Shown here piece after piece: positions 8,668-18,833 of a DNA stretch of 64,000 nt. The first letter of the stretch is position 1; every line of letters starts with the position of its first letter. The stretch spans positions 124,001 to 188,000 of the forward strand of contig NZ_FPAY01000010.1 in NCBI RefSeq assembly GCF_900116495.1, given 5' to 3'. The DNA comes from Arthrobacter sp. ov118 (GTDB lineage Bacteria; Actinomycetota; Actinomycetes; Actinomycetales; Micrococcaceae). The notes under the pieces were generated by a model. That model saw only the letters and a list, made by a program, of their open reading frames with translations, ran no database searches and was not told where the DNA came from. Both the position numbers and the translations under genes were made by a program.

Positions 8668-10060
8668 CGGCGGCCTCGACCGTCAGGGCGTCGACGATCT
8701 GCGGTCCGTAGGCCGTGACGTCGCCCGCGCCGGCAGTGAGCACGATGTCCCCCGGCCCGGCGGCCGCGAGCAGCGCCTGAACCGCCTCCGCGCCGGGACC
8801 TACAAGGCTGCCGCCGGACCCTAGGTGCTCGGCAATCAACCCGCTCGTGACGCCCGGAATGGGATCTTCCCGGGCCGGGTAGATGTCCAGGACCAGGGCT
8901 GTGTCCGCCGCGTTGAGCGCTTCGGCGAATTCACGGGCAAATTCGCGGGTCCGGGAAAAGAGGTGGGGCTGGAAGAGAACGTGCACTTTGTGCTGCCCGG
9001 CAACGGACCGTGCGGCGGACAAGGCGGCGCGGACTTCCGTGGGATGGTGGGCGTAATCATCGTAGACGCGGACGCCGCGCCCTTCGCCCTTGAACTCGAA
9101 GCGGCGCGAGGCGCCGGAAAAGTGCGCCAGTGCCCCTGCCGCCTTCTCCGGGTCCACACCGAGTTCGATCGCAACGGCGAACGCGGCCGCCGCGTTCAGC
9201 GCGTTGTGCCGGCCCGGGACCTGGAGCTCGACCCCGAAGGTGCCCGCCGTCGTCGTGATCCCGATCCGGCCCGGTCCGGCATCGTCCAACCGGACAGCGG
9301 CGTCCGCCGCCGTCCCGTAGAGGACCACCCGGGTGTTGCCGCGTTGCAGGGTGCGCTGGGCGAGGGCCCTGGCTCCGGGGTCGTCCGCGCAGGCCACCAG
9401 GACGCCGTCGGACGGAAGCAGGGCCGTGAAGCTGTCGAAGGAGGCGTAGACGGCCTCGGCGGTGCCGTAGAAGTCGAGGTGGTCCGGCTCGACGTTGGTC
9501 ACCACGGCGATCGTCGGCCGGTAGTTCAGGAAGGAACCGTCCGACTCGTCGGCCTCGGCCACGAAGACCCCGGAGGTGCCGTTCGCCGCGTTGACGCCGA
9601 GCGCCGGAACGTTGGCGCCGATGGCGAAGGACGGGTCCAGTCCGGCGCCCTGCAGCAGCACGGTGATCATGGAAGTCGTGGTGGACTTGCCGTGGGTTCC
9701 GGCGACGGCCACTACGGTGTCATCCGCCATGGTGGCGGCGAGGGCCTCGGAGCGGTGCAGCACCGGCAGCCCGGCGGCGCGGGCCGCTGCGAGCTCAGGG
9801 TTGTCCGGCCGGATCGCGGAGCCAGCCACCACGGTCTGGGCGTCGCCGAGGTTGCCGGGACCATAGCCCACGGCGATCCGGGCCCCGGCGGCCGCAAGGT
9901 CAGCCATGACGGGCAACGCCTTCGCATCCGAGCCGGTGACCGGAATGCCGCGTGCAACCATGATGCGGGCGACGGCGGACATGCCGACGCCGCCAATGCC
10001 GATGAAGTGCACGCGGCCGAGGGATTCCAAAGAACGCGCGCCGTGCTGGGGCTGGGTCAT
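8660..10060 (-). CDS. murC: UDP-N-acetylmuramate-L-alanine ligase
   Basis: Adds the first amino acid, L-Ala, to UDP-MurNAc in cytoplasmic peptidoglycan synthesis. The 466-residue protein has an N-terminal Rossmann-like domain ('VHFIGIGGVGMSAVA'), the Mur-ligase ATP loop 'AGTHGKSTTTSM' near residue 115, and a C-terminal domain with 'VYDDYAHHPTEV' (His-Pro loop). The frame stays open upstream, but ATG at 10060 has a clear AGGAAG ribosome site ten bases before it and sits 4 bp after the murG stop. An upstream ATG at 10081 is the alternative. It overlaps ftsQ by 8 bp. Confidence 0.96.
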   Translation of the reverse strand: MTQPQHGARSLESLGRVHFIGIGGVGMSAVARIMVARGIPVTGSDAKALPVMADLAAAGARIAVGYGPGNLGDAQTVVAGSAIRPDNPELAAARAAGLPVLHRSEALAATMADDTVVAVAGTHGKSTTTSMITVLLQGAGLDPSFAIGANVPALGVNAANGTSGVFVAEADESDGSFLNYRPTIAVVTNVEPDHLDFYGTAEAVYASFDSFTALLPSDGVLVACADDPGARALAQRTLQRGNTRVVLYGTAADAAVRLDDAGPGRIGITTTAGTFGVELQVPGRHNALNAAAAFAVAIELGVDPEKAAGALAHFSGASRRFEFKGEGRGVRVYDDYAHHPTEVRAALSAARSVAGQHKVHVLFQPHLFSRTREFAREFAEALNAADTALVLDIYPAREDPIPGVTSGLIAEHLGSGGSLVGPGAEAVQALLAAAGPGDIVLTAGAGDVTAYGPQIVDALTVEAAGG

Positions 10061-10064
10061 TGCT

Positions 10065-11204
10065 CTACTGCTTCCTGACATGCTGGGACCTGCTTTGCTG
10101 GGCTGAGGACGCGACTTCGAGGATGAGATCGGCCATGCGCCGGTCCGCGTCCCTGATGCCAAGCTGCCGGGAGCTGGCGGCCATCCCGGCCAACCGCTCC
10201 TTGTCCAGCAGCGCCGGGATGATGTGCTCGCGGATCCAGTCGGCGGAAAATTCCTTGTCGTCTACGAGCAAGGCGCCGCCGGCGGCCACGAGGCCCGCGG
10301 CGTTCAGCGCCTGCTCGCCGTTGCCGATGGGCAGGGGGACGAAGACGGCGGGCACGCCCACCGCGGCCACCTCGCAGACGGTCGCGGCGCCGGCACGGGC
10401 GAGCAGCAGGTCAGCCGCGGCGTACACGGTTTCCATGCCGTCGACGTATTCGACCTGCCGGTAGCCCGGTGCGGTGAGCGGCTTGCCGTCGGCGTCGTGC
10501 ACGGACTTGCCGCGGCCGGTGATGTGCAGCGTCTGGACGCCGGAGTCGGCGAGGGCCCCGACCGCCGCGGCGAGTGAGCGGTTGATGCTTTGGGCGCCCG
10601 AGGACCCGCCGGTGACCACCAGCGTCGGTTTGTCCTGGTCGAGTCCCAGCACCTGCCGCGCCCCGGCGCGGGCAGCGGCGCGGTCGAGGCCGGAAATCTC
10701 CGGACGCATGGGCATGCCCACGTGCCGTGCGCTGCCGAGCTTGGTCGCGGCAAAGGCGACGGCCACGTGGGCACCCAGGAAGGCGCCCACACGGTTCGCC
10801 AGGCCGGGGCGGGTGTTGGCCTCGTGGACCACGATCGGGATCTTGCGCCGGCGGGCCGCCAGGTACATCGGCGTGCAGACATAGCCGCCGACCCCCACGA
10901 GGACATCGGCCCCGGCATCGTCCAGGATGGCGGTCGCCTGCTTCACTGCCCCGGCCAGGCGTCCGGGGAGACGGAGCAGGTCTGCGGACGGCTTGCGGGG
11001 CAGCGGGACCCTGCTGATGGTAACCAGGTCCAGTCCGGCTGCCGGGACCAGGCGCGCTTCCATTCCGCCGGGCGTGCCGACTGCCAGCAGCTTCACCTCC
11101 GGCCGGGATTGCCGGAGGGCGCCGGCAATGGCCAGCAGCGGGCTAATGTGACCGGCGGTTCCGCCGCCGGCGAGGACCACGGACAAGGGCGACTCGGTGT
11201 TCAT
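10065..11204 (-). CDS. murG: UDP-GlcNAc:lipid I GlcNAc-transferase
   Basis: Peripheral membrane glycosyltransferase that converts lipid I to lipid II. The 379-residue GT28-family protein has the N-terminal lipid/acceptor loop '[17 protein letters not shown]', the conserved '[13 protein letters not shown]' and '[14 protein letters not shown]', and in the C-terminal donor-binding half '[12 protein letters not shown]' and '[22 protein letters not shown]'. It lies 10 bp after ftsW and 4 bp before murC, so it is translated within the operon although no strong ribosome site precedes the ATG. Length and motifs are complete. Confidence 0.96.
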   Translation of the reverse strand: MNTESPLSVVLAGGGTAGHISPLLAIAGALRQSRPEVKLLAVGTPGGMEARLVPAAGLDLVTISRVPLPRKPSADLLRLPGRLAGAVKQATAILDDAGADVLVGVGGYVCTPMYLAARRRKIPIVVHEANTRPGLANRVGAFLGAHVAVAFAATKLGSARHVGMPMRPEISGLDRAAARAGARQVLGLDQDKPTLVVTGGSSGAQSINRSLAAAVGALADSGVQTLHITGRGKSVHDADGKPLTAPGYRQVEYVDGMETVYAAADLLLARAGAATVCEVAAVGVPAVFVPLPIGNGEQALNAAGLVAAGGALLVDDKEFSADWIREHIIPALLDKERLAGMAASSRQLGIRDADRRMADLILEVASSAQQSRSQHVRKQ

Positions 11205-11214
11205 AAAGGGCTGT

Positions 11215-12747
11215 TTACGCTTTCGTGCGGTTCTTGGAAGCAGCGCTCGTGGCTACGGGACTCTTGGGGGCGGCGTTCTTGGTGGCTGAGCTCTTGGAAG
11301 CAGCGTTCCTGGCTGCGGGATTTTTGGAGGCTGCATTCTTGGCTGGACTCCGCGCCGGGTTCCTGCCGGGCTTGCCGGATGCCTTCGCCGCCGCCCTGGC
11401 AACGCGGGCCCTCCGCAGCGAGGTCGCAAAGGCGGCCGGGCCGAACCTGAGCATCTTCTTGGGCTGCATGCTTGGAGCCATCTGGACCCGGGCCAGGGAG
11501 AGGACTACGCCGACGGCGCACAGCGACATCAGCAGGGCGGAGCCGCCGTAGGAGATGAAGGGCAGCGGGACGCCGATCACGGGCGCCAGGCCGGTGACCA
11601 CAGCCATGTTGACGGTGGCCTGGCCCAGCAGCCAGACCATGATGGTGCCGGCCAGCACGCGGTGGAACATGTCCTTCTGGGCTACGACCACCCGGTAAAT
11701 GGCGGCGCCCAGGATGGCGAACAGCACCAGGACGACGAGCGTGCCTACCAGTCCGAGTTCCTCGCCGATGATGGCAAAGATGAAGTCGTTGTGGGCTTCC
11801 GGGATCCAGCTGTACTTTTGCCGGCTCTGGCCCAGACCCACGCCGAACCAGCCGCCGGAGGCCAGTCCGTAGAGGCCGTTGGTGGACTGGTAGCTCAGGT
11901 CCGAGCCGTCCGCGCAGGTCTGGCCGGTCCAGGAGAGGATGCGGCAGACCCGGTTGGGACTGGTGATCGCCGCGATGGCGACTCCGACGACCGTCACCAC
12001 CCCGGCGATGCCGAACAGGTACAGCCGCACGCCCGCAAAGAACAGGGCCGCTGCCATGATCATCATGACGATCATGGCAGTGCCGAGGTCGTTGCCCATC
12101 AGGATAAGCCCGATCACTGCGGCGGCACCCGGAACCACGGGGACCAGTGCGTGCTTGGTCTGGGACAGCAGCCTGGCCTTCCGGTCCAGCACCGTCGCCA
12201 TCCAAAGGGCCAGCGCTAGCTTGGCCGCTTCGGAGGGCTGGAAGGTGAAGGGCCCGACGTCGATCCAGTTCTTGTTGCCGAGGGCGCTGCGGCCGACGAG
12301 CAGTACGAGCCCGAGCAGGACGAGTGCGGCGATGATGGCGATCCAGGCGCCGCGCTTCAACCACACAACGTTCACCCGTGAAATTAGGAACATGAGGAAC
12401 AGGCCGATGCCGGCGAACATTCCCTGCTTAAGGGCAGCCGAGTACGGCGACTCCCCCGCCGCGATTGCTTCCACGCTGGAGGCGGAGAGAACCATCATGA
12501 TGCCGATGGCCGTCAGGGCAAGGGTGGAGCCCAGGATCAGGTAATACGTCGATCCATTGCGGGACTTGCCGTTGCCTTCCAGTGCGGACCAGAATCTGCG
12601 GCACCACGCCCGCACCCTCACTGCCGGAGGAACGGCGGTCTTGCCGCCAGTTGGAGGCGCCGGGAGCGGGCTGCTGCCGGGGGTCCGACGGGTACTTCGG
12701 CCGGTGGCCGATTGTGCCGCCGTCGTACGGGTGGGCGTGCTGACCAT
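11215..12747 (-). CDS. ftsW: FtsW/SEDS septal peptidoglycan polymerase
   Basis: SEDS-family glycosyltransferase that polymerises lipid II at the septum with its partner ftsI-encoded transpeptidase. The 510-residue protein has ten hydrophobic segments between about residues 60 and 430 and the family motifs '[15 protein letters not shown]' / '[13 protein letters not shown]' and '[13 protein letters not shown]'. The last ~65 residues are an unusual Lys/Ala/Asn/Ser-rich basic tail built from short 'AASKN'-like repeats, beyond the normal SEDS end. A GAGGAG ribosome site lies six bases before the ATG, and the start falls 2 bp after the murD stop. Position between murD and murG supports FtsW over RodA. 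Confidence 0.95.
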   Translation of the reverse strand: MVSTPTRTTAAQSATGRSTRRTPGSSPLPAPPTGGKTAVPPAVRVRAWCRRFWSALEGNGKSRNGSTYYLILGSTLALTAIGIMMVLSASSVEAIAAGESPYSAALKQGMFAGIGLFLMFLISRVNVVWLKRGAWIAIIAALVLLGLVLLVGRSALGNKNWIDVGPFTFQPSEAAKLALALWMATVLDRKARLLSQTKHALVPVVPGAAAVIGLILMGNDLGTAMIVMMIMAAALFFAGVRLYLFGIAGVVTVVGVAIAAITSPNRVCRILSWTGQTCADGSDLSYQSTNGLYGLASGGWFGVGLGQSRQKYSWIPEAHNDFIFAIIGEELGLVGTLVVLVLFAILGAAIYRVVVAQKDMFHRVLAGTIMVWLLGQATVNMAVVTGLAPVIGVPLPFISYGGSALLMSLCAVGVVLSLARVQMAPSMQPKKMLRFGPAAFATSLRRARVARAAAKASGKPGRNPARSPAKNAASKNPAARNAASKSSATKNAAPKSPVATSAASKNRTKA

Positions 12748-12749
12748 TG

Positions 12750-14336
12750 TTACTCCTCGCCGGTCTGAGCCTGCCCTTCCACGAGCTCGCGGACAGCGTC
12801 GATGAAGGCATCGCCACGGTGAGCATAGGAAGAGAACTGATCCATGGAAGCAGCGGCCGGCGCCAGCAGCACAGTGTCCCCCGAGGCAGCCAGCTGCGCC
12901 GCCGAGGCAACGGCCTGGGCCATCACAGTCTCGCCGAAGATCGGCGAAGGGCCTGCGCCGGCTGTGGCCGTTCCGGCAGTCTGCACGTCTTCAGTCTCGC
13001 CCTTCGCCGCCCCGATCACTGGGACATTGGGCGCGTGTCGCTTCAGTGCCGCCTGCAGATCACTGGAGTCCGCCCCGATCAGGACCACGGCTTTGAGCCG
13101 TTCGGCATGTTCCTGGACCAGGGAGTCGTAGTTCACGCCCTTGGACAGTCCACCGGCGATCCACACCACCCTGGAAAAGGCCGATAGGGCGGCGGCGGCG
13201 GCGTGTGGGTTGGTCGCCTTGGAATCATTGACCCAGAGCACCCCTTCGTGGCGGGCCACTGCCTGGATGCGGTGGTCTCCCGGGAGGTAGTTCTGCAGTC
13301 CCTGGCGGACCGCCGAGGGCTCCACGCCGTAGGCCCGGACCAGGGCGGCCGCAGCCAGCGCGTTTGCCACCATGTGGCGCGGAGCACCCGCCCCCAGGTC
13401 AGCCATCGAGGCGAGTTCGGCTGCGCTGTCCTTACGTTCGGCGATGAACGCGCGGTCCACCAGCAGCCCTTCCACGACGCCGAGCATGCTGATGGCCGGC
13501 GTCAGGGTGGTGAAGCCCACCGCCCGGCAGCCTTCGACGACGTCCGCGTCTTCGACCATGCGTTCGGTCTCGATCTGCTCGGCGTTGTAGATGCACGCCT
13601 TCTGCGTGTTCGCGTAGATCTTGGCCTTGTCTGCCAGGTAGGAGGCGTAGGACCCGTGCCAGTCCACGTGGTCTTCAGCGACATTGAGGCACACGCTGGC
13701 CAGCGGTGACACCGAGTGGCTCCAGTGCAGCTGGAAGCTGGAGAGCTCCACCGCGAATGCGTCATAGTCCACGGGGTCCCGGAGGGCGTCCAGAATGGGT
13801 GTCCCGACGTTTCCGACCGCAATGGCCTTGAGGCCGGCGGCCTGGAGCATGGACTCGGTGAGGCCCACCGTGGTGGTCTTGCCGTTGGTGCCGGTGATGG
13901 TCAGCCAGTCGGCGGTCTTGCGGCCCTTGCGTTCGCGCAGCCGCCAGGCCAGTTCGACGTCGCCCCACACCGGAATGTGCGCGCGCGCGGCAGCGGCCAG
14001 CAGGGCCTGATCCGGACGCCACCCCGGCGAGGTGACCACCAGGTCCGGTTTCTGCCCGTCGACCTTCGGAACGGACTCCACCGCAGATTCGCCGAGCAGG
14101 ACGTCGGCCGCGCCGACGATGCGGAGGGTGTCTGCCTGGGCCAGCGCCTTGGCGCTGGTCGCGGCGTCGACCACCACCACCCGGGCGCCGAGTTCGATCA
14201 GGGTGTCGGCCGCGGCAAAGCCGGAGACGCCGATGCCGGTGACCACGACGCGCAGGCCCGACCAGGCGGAATCCCACGTGGTGAGATCCTGCAGCCGCGG
14301 CGACGTGGCGAGCGGGGCGGGAATTGGACTGGTCAC
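12750..14336 (-). CDS. murD: UDP-N-acetylmuramoyl-L-alanine-D-glutamate ligase
   Basis: Adds D-Glu to UDP-MurNAc-L-Ala. The protein is 528 residues with a GTG start that overlaps the mraY stop as GTGA. It has an N-terminal '[17 protein letters not shown]' Rossmann segment, the ATP loop '[12 protein letters not shown]', '[12 protein letters not shown]' and the C-terminal '[16 protein letters not shown]' motif. A low-complexity Gly/Ala/Thr insert ('TAGTATAGAG') sits near residue 460, making it longer than E. coli MurD (438). An ATG 15 bases upstream (14351) is an alternative start. The reading frame remains open into mraY, but nothing there resembles Mur sequence. Confidence 0.95.
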   Translation of the reverse strand: MTSPIPAPLATSPRLQDLTTWDSAWSGLRVVVTGIGVSGFAAADTLIELGARVVVVDAATSAKALAQADTLRIVGAADVLLGESAVESVPKVDGQKPDLVVTSPGWRPDQALLAAAARAHIPVWGDVELAWRLRERKGRKTADWLTITGTNGKTTTVGLTESMLQAAGLKAIAVGNVGTPILDALRDPVDYDAFAVELSSFQLHWSHSVSPLASVCLNVAEDHVDWHGSYASYLADKAKIYANTQKACIYNAEQIETERMVEDADVVEGCRAVGFTTLTPAISMLGVVEGLLVDRAFIAERKDSAAELASMADLGAGAPRHMVANALAAAALVRAYGVEPSAVRQGLQNYLPGDHRIQAVARHEGVLWVNDSKATNPHAAAAALSAFSRVVWIAGGLSKGVNYDSLVQEHAERLKAVVLIGADSSDLQAALKRHAPNVPVIGAAKGETEDVQTAGTATAGAGPSPIFGETVMAQAVASAAQLAASGDTVLLAPAAASMDQFSSYAHRGDAFIDAVRELVEGQAQTGEE

Positions 14337-15442
14337 AGGAGCACCACCCATTCGGCGTAGAAAATACCAAGGCCCGCCGCGACGAACAAGCCGCACAGGA
14401 TCCAGAACCGGACCACCACAGTAACCTCGGCCCAGCCCTTGAGTTCGAAGTGGTGCTGAAGTGGTGCCATCTTGAAGAACCTCTTGCCCCTCGTGAGTTT
14501 GAAGTAACCCACCTGGATGATGACCGAGAGCGTGATGAGGACGAACAGTCCGCCGATGAAGGCCAGCAGCAGTTCGGTGCGGGACAGGATGGCGAAGGCC
14601 GCGACGGCGCCACCCACGGCCAGGGACCCGGTGTCTCCCATGAAGATCTTTGCCGGGGAGGTGTTCCACCAGAGGAATCCGACCATCGCAGCACTGAGTA
14701 TGGCGGCCAGCAGGGCCAGGTCCAGTGGATCGCGCACCGAGTAGCAGCCGCCGCCGGCCTGCCGCGGCGATCCGCAGGCCTGGTTGTTTTGCCAGATCCC
14801 CATGAGCGTGTACGCCCCGAAGACCATGATCGAAGCGCCCGCCGCCAGTCCGTCGAGGCCGTCGGTGAGGTTCACGCCATTGGTCGCCGCCGTGACGATC
14901 AGGTTGGACCACAGGACAAACAGGATGGCGCCCAGCACGGTCCCGGCGAAGGCGAGGTTGAGCCACGGAATGTCGCGGACCAGCGAGATCTGGGTGGAAG
15001 CCGGGGTCAGTCCGACCTCGTTCGGGAACCCCAGCGCCAGCACGGCAAAAATAATGCCGACCGCGGCCTGGAGGATCAGCTTCGCTTTCGCGTTCAGTCC
15101 CAGGCTGCGTTGCTTGGTGATCTTGATGAAGTCGTCCAGGAAGCCCACCAGCCCCATGCCCACCATGAGGAAGAGCAGCAGCAGGCCGGAGGCGCTCGGG
15201 CCCGCGGACTTGGGGTTCATCATCCACATGATCAGGTGGGTGAGCAGGTAGCTAACCACGACGGCGATCACCACGACGGTGCCGCCCATGGTGGGTGTGC
15301 CGCGTTTGGTGTGGTGCGAGGTGGGTCCGTCGTCTCGGATGAACTGTCCGTAGCCCTTGCGGACCAGGAAGCGAATAAAGAGCGGGGTGCCCGCGAACGA
15401 GAGGAGCAGCGCCATTCCGGCGCCCATCAGCAGTGCAATCAC
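14333..15442 (-). CDS. mraY: Phospho-N-acetylmuramoyl-pentapeptide transferase
   Basis: Integral membrane enzyme that makes lipid I by joining phospho-MurNAc-pentapeptide to undecaprenyl phosphate. The 369-residue protein has about ten hydrophobic helices. Key motifs are 'GTPTMGG' (near residue 48), 'GFLDDFIKI' (catalytic Asp pair near 101-104), '[12 protein letters not shown]' and 'APLQHHFE'. A Cys/Gly-containing periplasmic loop ('[17 protein letters not shown]') is an actinobacterial variant between helices. It starts at GTG 15442, inside a 4-bp overlap with murF (GTGA), with GGGAG nine bases before it. It ends inside the murD start, so murF-mraY-murD are translationally coupled. Confidence 0.97.
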   Translation of the reverse strand: MIALLMGAGMALLLSFAGTPLFIRFLVRKGYGQFIRDDGPTSHHTKRGTPTMGGTVVVIAVVVSYLLTHLIMWMMNPKSAGPSASGLLLLFLMVGMGLVGFLDDFIKITKQRSLGLNAKAKLILQAAVGIIFAVLALGFPNEVGLTPASTQISLVRDIPWLNLAFAGTVLGAILFVLWSNLIVTAATNGVNLTDGLDGLAAGASIMVFGAYTLMGIWQNNQACGSPRQAGGGCYSVRDPLDLALLAAILSAAMVGFLWWNTSPAKIFMGDTGSLAVGGAVAAFAILSRTELLLAFIGGLFVLITLSVIIQVGYFKLTRGKRFFKMAPLQHHFELKGWAEVTVVVRFWILCGLFVAAGLGIFYAEWVVLL

Positions 15443-17004
15443 AGCTGTGCACTCCCTTCGGTGGCGGTTGTGGCAGGTCCCTCAACAGATCGCTCGGGAG
15501 AGTCCCCGGGAGCTTGTGGGGGTAATGCTATCCGATCGCCCAGATGGCGCAGCCCGATGCCGTTCGATGATTTGAACAGGACCAGATCACCGGGCAGGAG
15601 CTCGGCCTGGAGGAGGTCATAGGCCTCGTCCGCGGTCTCGGCGAAGACGCATTCGTCACCCCAGGAGCCCTCGTTGACGGCGGAGACGTACAGTGAGCGG
15701 GCCTCCCGGCCGACGACTACCAGCCGGGAGATGTTGAGCCGCACCACCTGGGTGCCGACAGCCATGTGTTCACGGATGGAGTCCTCGCCAAGCTCGAGCA
15801 TGGCGCCCAGGACCGCCCAGGTACGGCGACCCCGGCCCAGCTCGGCCAGGGTCCGAAGCGCGGCGCGCATGGACTCCGGGTTCGCGTTGTAGGCATCGTT
15901 GATGACCGTCACGCCGTCGGGGCGCTCAGTGCGCTCCATCCGCCAACGGCTGGCGGCGGTCTGGGCGCTGAGGGAGGCTGCGATCTGCGCGCCGGGGATG
16001 CCAGCCGCGTGCGCCGCGGCCGCGGCCGCGAGCAGGTTGGCGATGTGATGGGCCCCGATTAGTTTGGCGGAGACGTGGTGCTGGCTGATCCCCTGCTGGT
16101 TAGTCCCCTGTGGTGCGTGGTCGCCGGGCAGGTGGAGCTCAAATTCGGGATGGCCAGCGGCATTCAGTTCGACGCCGTCAGCCCGGACCACGTTCGAATA
16201 GCCGCCGTCCGAAGAGCCGCCGTCGGCGGGCCGGGACGTGTAGCCGAACACGCGGGCGCTGGTCCGCGTGGCCATCGCTGCGACGCGGGCGTCGTCAAGG
16301 TTCAGCACGGCTGTGCCCTGCGCCGGGAGCGCCTCCACGAGTTCGCCCTTGGCGACGGCGATGTTGTCGATGCCGCCGAATTCTCCGGCGTGCGCGGAAC
16401 CCACGCCGAGGACCACACCGATCTCCGGCCGGACCATGTCGGCGAGGTACCGGATGTGGCCGATGCCCGTGGCACCCATCTCGATGACGAGGTAGCGGGT
16501 GTCGTAGTCGGCCTTGAAGACAGTAAGCGGGACGCCGACCTCGCCGTTGTAGGACCCCTGCGGCGCGACGGTGGCGCCTTCGGCATCGGAAGCGGCGAAG
16601 ATTCCGGCCAGCAGATCCTTCGTGGTGGTCTTGCCGGCGGAGCCGGTGATGCCGACTACCGTGAACGCGGCACCGGCGGACGCGCGGCGGGCGCGGATCC
16701 GGCGGACAGCTTCAGCGGCCAATGCCCCCATGGCGAGGACGGCGTCCTCGACGACGACCGCCGGGTAAGACACCCCGGCGGCGTCGGCGACATCGCGCTC
16801 CACGAGCGCGAGGACGGCGCCCCGGTCAAACGCGCCGCCCACGAAATCATGGCCGTCGGCGCTTTCCCCGGGCTTGGCCACATAGAGGGAACCCGCCGTG
16901 GCCTCGCGGGAGTCGGTCACCACGGAATCGGGGGTAATGCCGGGATCCGCGGCCAGCCGGCCGTTGGTTATGTCGGCGATTTCCGCCGCGGTAAGTGCAA
17001 TCAT
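15439..17004 (-). CDS. murF: UDP-MurNAc-tripeptide:D-alanyl-D-alanine ligase
   Basis: Attaches the D-Ala-D-Ala dipeptide, completing the cytoplasmic pentapeptide precursor. The 521-residue protein has the MurF N-terminal domain ('[20 protein letters not shown]'), the ATP loop '[15 protein letters not shown]' near residue 118, '[12 protein letters not shown]', the central '[17 protein letters not shown]' and '[15 protein letters not shown]'. It starts 6 bp after the murE stop, and only a weak GAG-type ribosome site is visible. It overlaps mraY by 4 bp. A poorly conserved insert around '[12 protein letters not shown]' (residues ~255-270) looks like a surface loop. Confidence 0.96.
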   Translation of the reverse strand: MIALTAAEIADITNGRLAADPGITPDSVVTDSREATAGSLYVAKPGESADGHDFVGGAFDRGAVLALVERDVADAAGVSYPAVVVEDAVLAMGALAAEAVRRIRARRASAGAAFTVVGITGSAGKTTTKDLLAGIFAASDAEGATVAPQGSYNGEVGVPLTVFKADYDTRYLVIEMGATGIGHIRYLADMVRPEIGVVLGVGSAHAGEFGGIDNIAVAKGELVEALPAQGTAVLNLDDARVAAMATRTSARVFGYTSRPADGGSSDGGYSNVVRADGVELNAAGHPEFELHLPGDHAPQGTNQQGISQHHVSAKLIGAHHIANLLAAAAAAHAAGIPGAQIAASLSAQTAASRWRMERTERPDGVTVINDAYNANPESMRAALRTLAELGRGRRTWAVLGAMLELGEDSIREHMAVGTQVVRLNISRLVVVGREARSLYVSAVNEGSWGDECVFAETADEAYDLLQAELLPGDLVLFKSSNGIGLRHLGDRIALPPQAPGDSPERSVEGPATTATEGSAQL

Positions 17005-17010
17005 CTCGGT

Positions 17011-18672
17011 TTAGGACTCTATCCGGTGGTCTTCGAGAACGGTGAATCCCCGTCCTGTCAAGGCGTTCCGGAGCTCCACCCTGTCGTCCAGTGCCAGGTT
17101 GACTCCCTTGACTTCCTGCCACACCTCGTGGCCCCGCCCAGCCACAAGGATGGTGTCCCCGGCTCCGGCGAGCTCCACGGCCTTCAGAATGGCGGCCTCG
17201 CGCGGGAAGACCTCCAGAACGGTGCAGTCCAGGGCCTCGCCGTCTTTGGCGGCCTGCGCGCCGGCAAGCACGTCAGCCCGGATGGCCGCCGCGTCCTCGT
17301 CATGGGGGTCGTCGTCGCTGACAATCACGGTGTCCGCCAGCCGGGCCGCGATGGCCCCCATGGCCGGTCGCTTGCCCTGGTCGCGCTGCCCGGTGGCGCC
17401 GAACACGACGATCACGTTGGACCCAGCTTCCGGGGACCGGACTGCCTCGAGGGCCCGCTGCAGGGCATCGGGGTTGTGGGCGAAGTCCACCACGGCGGCC
17501 GGCGCCGTGGACACAAGCTGCATCCGGCCTGGCACGGCGACGGTGAAGGGGTCGCCGGCGTCGAGCGCGGCCTGCACCGTGGCGGGGTCGTGGCCGCCGG
17601 CAAGCACCATGACGGTGGCCAGGGCGGCGTTGGCGACGTTGAAGCTGCCCGGCAAGCCTGTGTGGACGCGCAGTTCCGCGCCGTCGCGGTGCCGGAGGAT
17701 AAAGTCGGTGCCAAGTCCCCGCGGGGTAGTCCGGACCACATTCCAGTCGGCGCTCCAGTCCGCGCCGTCGTCCCCGCTGCCATGGCCAGCGAAGGTAGCG
17801 AGCGTTGTGACGGGGATTTCGGCCCCAGCGGCGAGCTTACGGCCCCAGGCATCGTCCACGGTCACGACGGCGGCCCGGGCGCGTGCCCGGGTGAACAGCC
17901 GGGCCTTGGTCTGGAAGTACTCTTCCATGGTCCCGTGCAGGTCCAGGTGGTCCTGGGTGAGGTTGGTGAAGCCGGCGACATCGAATACCACCCCGTCCAC
18001 GCGGTGGAAGGACACGGCGTGCGAGGAAACTTCCATGGAAGCGGCGTCGAGCCCGCGTTCGCGCATGAGGGCCAGCAGCGCGTGCACGTCCGTTGATTCG
18101 GGGGTGGTGAGCAGGCTGGGGATCGGCTCGCCGCCGGCGAGGATCTCGATCGTCCCGATCAGTCCGGTCCGCTTGCCCAGCGCCTGCAGGAGGGCATTGA
18201 TGAAGTAGGTCGTGGTCGTTTTGCCGTTGGTGCCCGTCACCCCGAAGAGCGTCGGCCCGGCGGTGCCTTCAGGCCGGCTCTGGTAGATCAGCGCCGACAG
18301 CCGGCCGACAACGCTGCGCGGCTCCTCGGCGAGCAGCACGGGAACGGGGATGTCATTGGAGAGGGCCAGCATTCGGGCCCCGGCCTCGTCCGTCAGCACC
18401 GCGACGGCACCGGCGTCGACGGCTTGGGACACGAAGTCGGCCCCGTGCCGCGTGGCGCCCGGAAGGGCGACGTAGAGATCTCCCGGGCGGACCGCCCGGG
18501 AATTCAACGAGATCCCTGTGACCGGGAGCGAGTGGGACGCCCCGGGAACGGCGACGCCGATGGACTCACCGATGGTGGACAGCGGCACTGCGGCAACCGT
18601 GGCGGGCCGGAAGCCCGGGATGGAGTCGTTGCCGGCCGGCGCGGAAGCGTCTGGGGCGGTGGGTTCTGACAC
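17011..18672 (-). CDS. murE: MurE ligase, third-amino-acid adding (probably L-lysine)
   Basis: Adds the third stem-peptide residue to UDP-MurNAc-L-Ala-D-Glu. The 553-residue protein has 'DSR'-equivalent 'LNSRAVRPGDLYVAL', the ATP loop '[10 protein letters not shown]' (residues 146-155), 'LTQDHLDLHGTMEEYF' with the carbamylated-lysine region nearby, and a C-terminal binding domain. The diaminopimelate-specific DNPR motif of E. coli-type MurE is replaced here by DDDPHDED (453-460), with no Arg. This agrees with the L-Lys peptidoglycan typical of Arthrobacter, but substrate is inferred. GTG start with GGAG seven bases upstream. It has a 161-bp gap from ftsI. Confidence 0.94.
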   Translation of the reverse strand: MSEPTAPDASAPAGNDSIPGFRPATVAAVPLSTIGESIGVAVPGASHSLPVTGISLNSRAVRPGDLYVALPGATRHGADFVSQAVDAGAVAVLTDEAGARMLALSNDIPVPVLLAEEPRSVVGRLSALIYQSRPEGTAGPTLFGVTGTNGKTTTTYFINALLQALGKRTGLIGTIEILAGGEPIPSLLTTPESTDVHALLALMRERGLDAASMEVSSHAVSFHRVDGVVFDVAGFTNLTQDHLDLHGTMEEYFQTKARLFTRARARAAVVTVDDAWGRKLAAGAEIPVTTLATFAGHGSGDDGADWSADWNVVRTTPRGLGTDFILRHRDGAELRVHTGLPGSFNVANAALATVMVLAGGHDPATVQAALDAGDPFTVAVPGRMQLVSTAPAAVVDFAHNPDALQRALEAVRSPEAGSNVIVVFGATGQRDQGKRPAMGAIAARLADTVIVSDDDPHDEDAAAIRADVLAGAQAAKDGEALDCTVLEVFPREAAILKAVELAGAGDTILVAGRGHEVWQEVKGVNLALDDRVELRNALTGRGFTVLEDHRIES

Positions 18673-18833
18673 GTATATCTCCGTTGTGGTGCTAGTGGGT
18701 CGGGCCTAAGTGGATCCGGCCCAAATTAATCGTGCACTGCGTTTGTCTGCACTGCGCGCGGGCAGGCCCCGGCGCGCAGGCACTATGGTGACGCGCCGGA
18801 TGGGGACTTCAGCGTGCAGGGTGGAACAAAGCG

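Noticed and set aside
12750..15227. An 825-residue open frame extending murD through mraY
   Set aside because: The upstream part is the mraY gene in another frame. The murD fold starts at 14336, where GTG overlaps the mraY stop.
16075..18096. A 673-residue plus-strand open frame antisense to murE/murF
   Set aside because: It follows the codon pattern of the minus-strand genes, has no ribosome site and no family motif.
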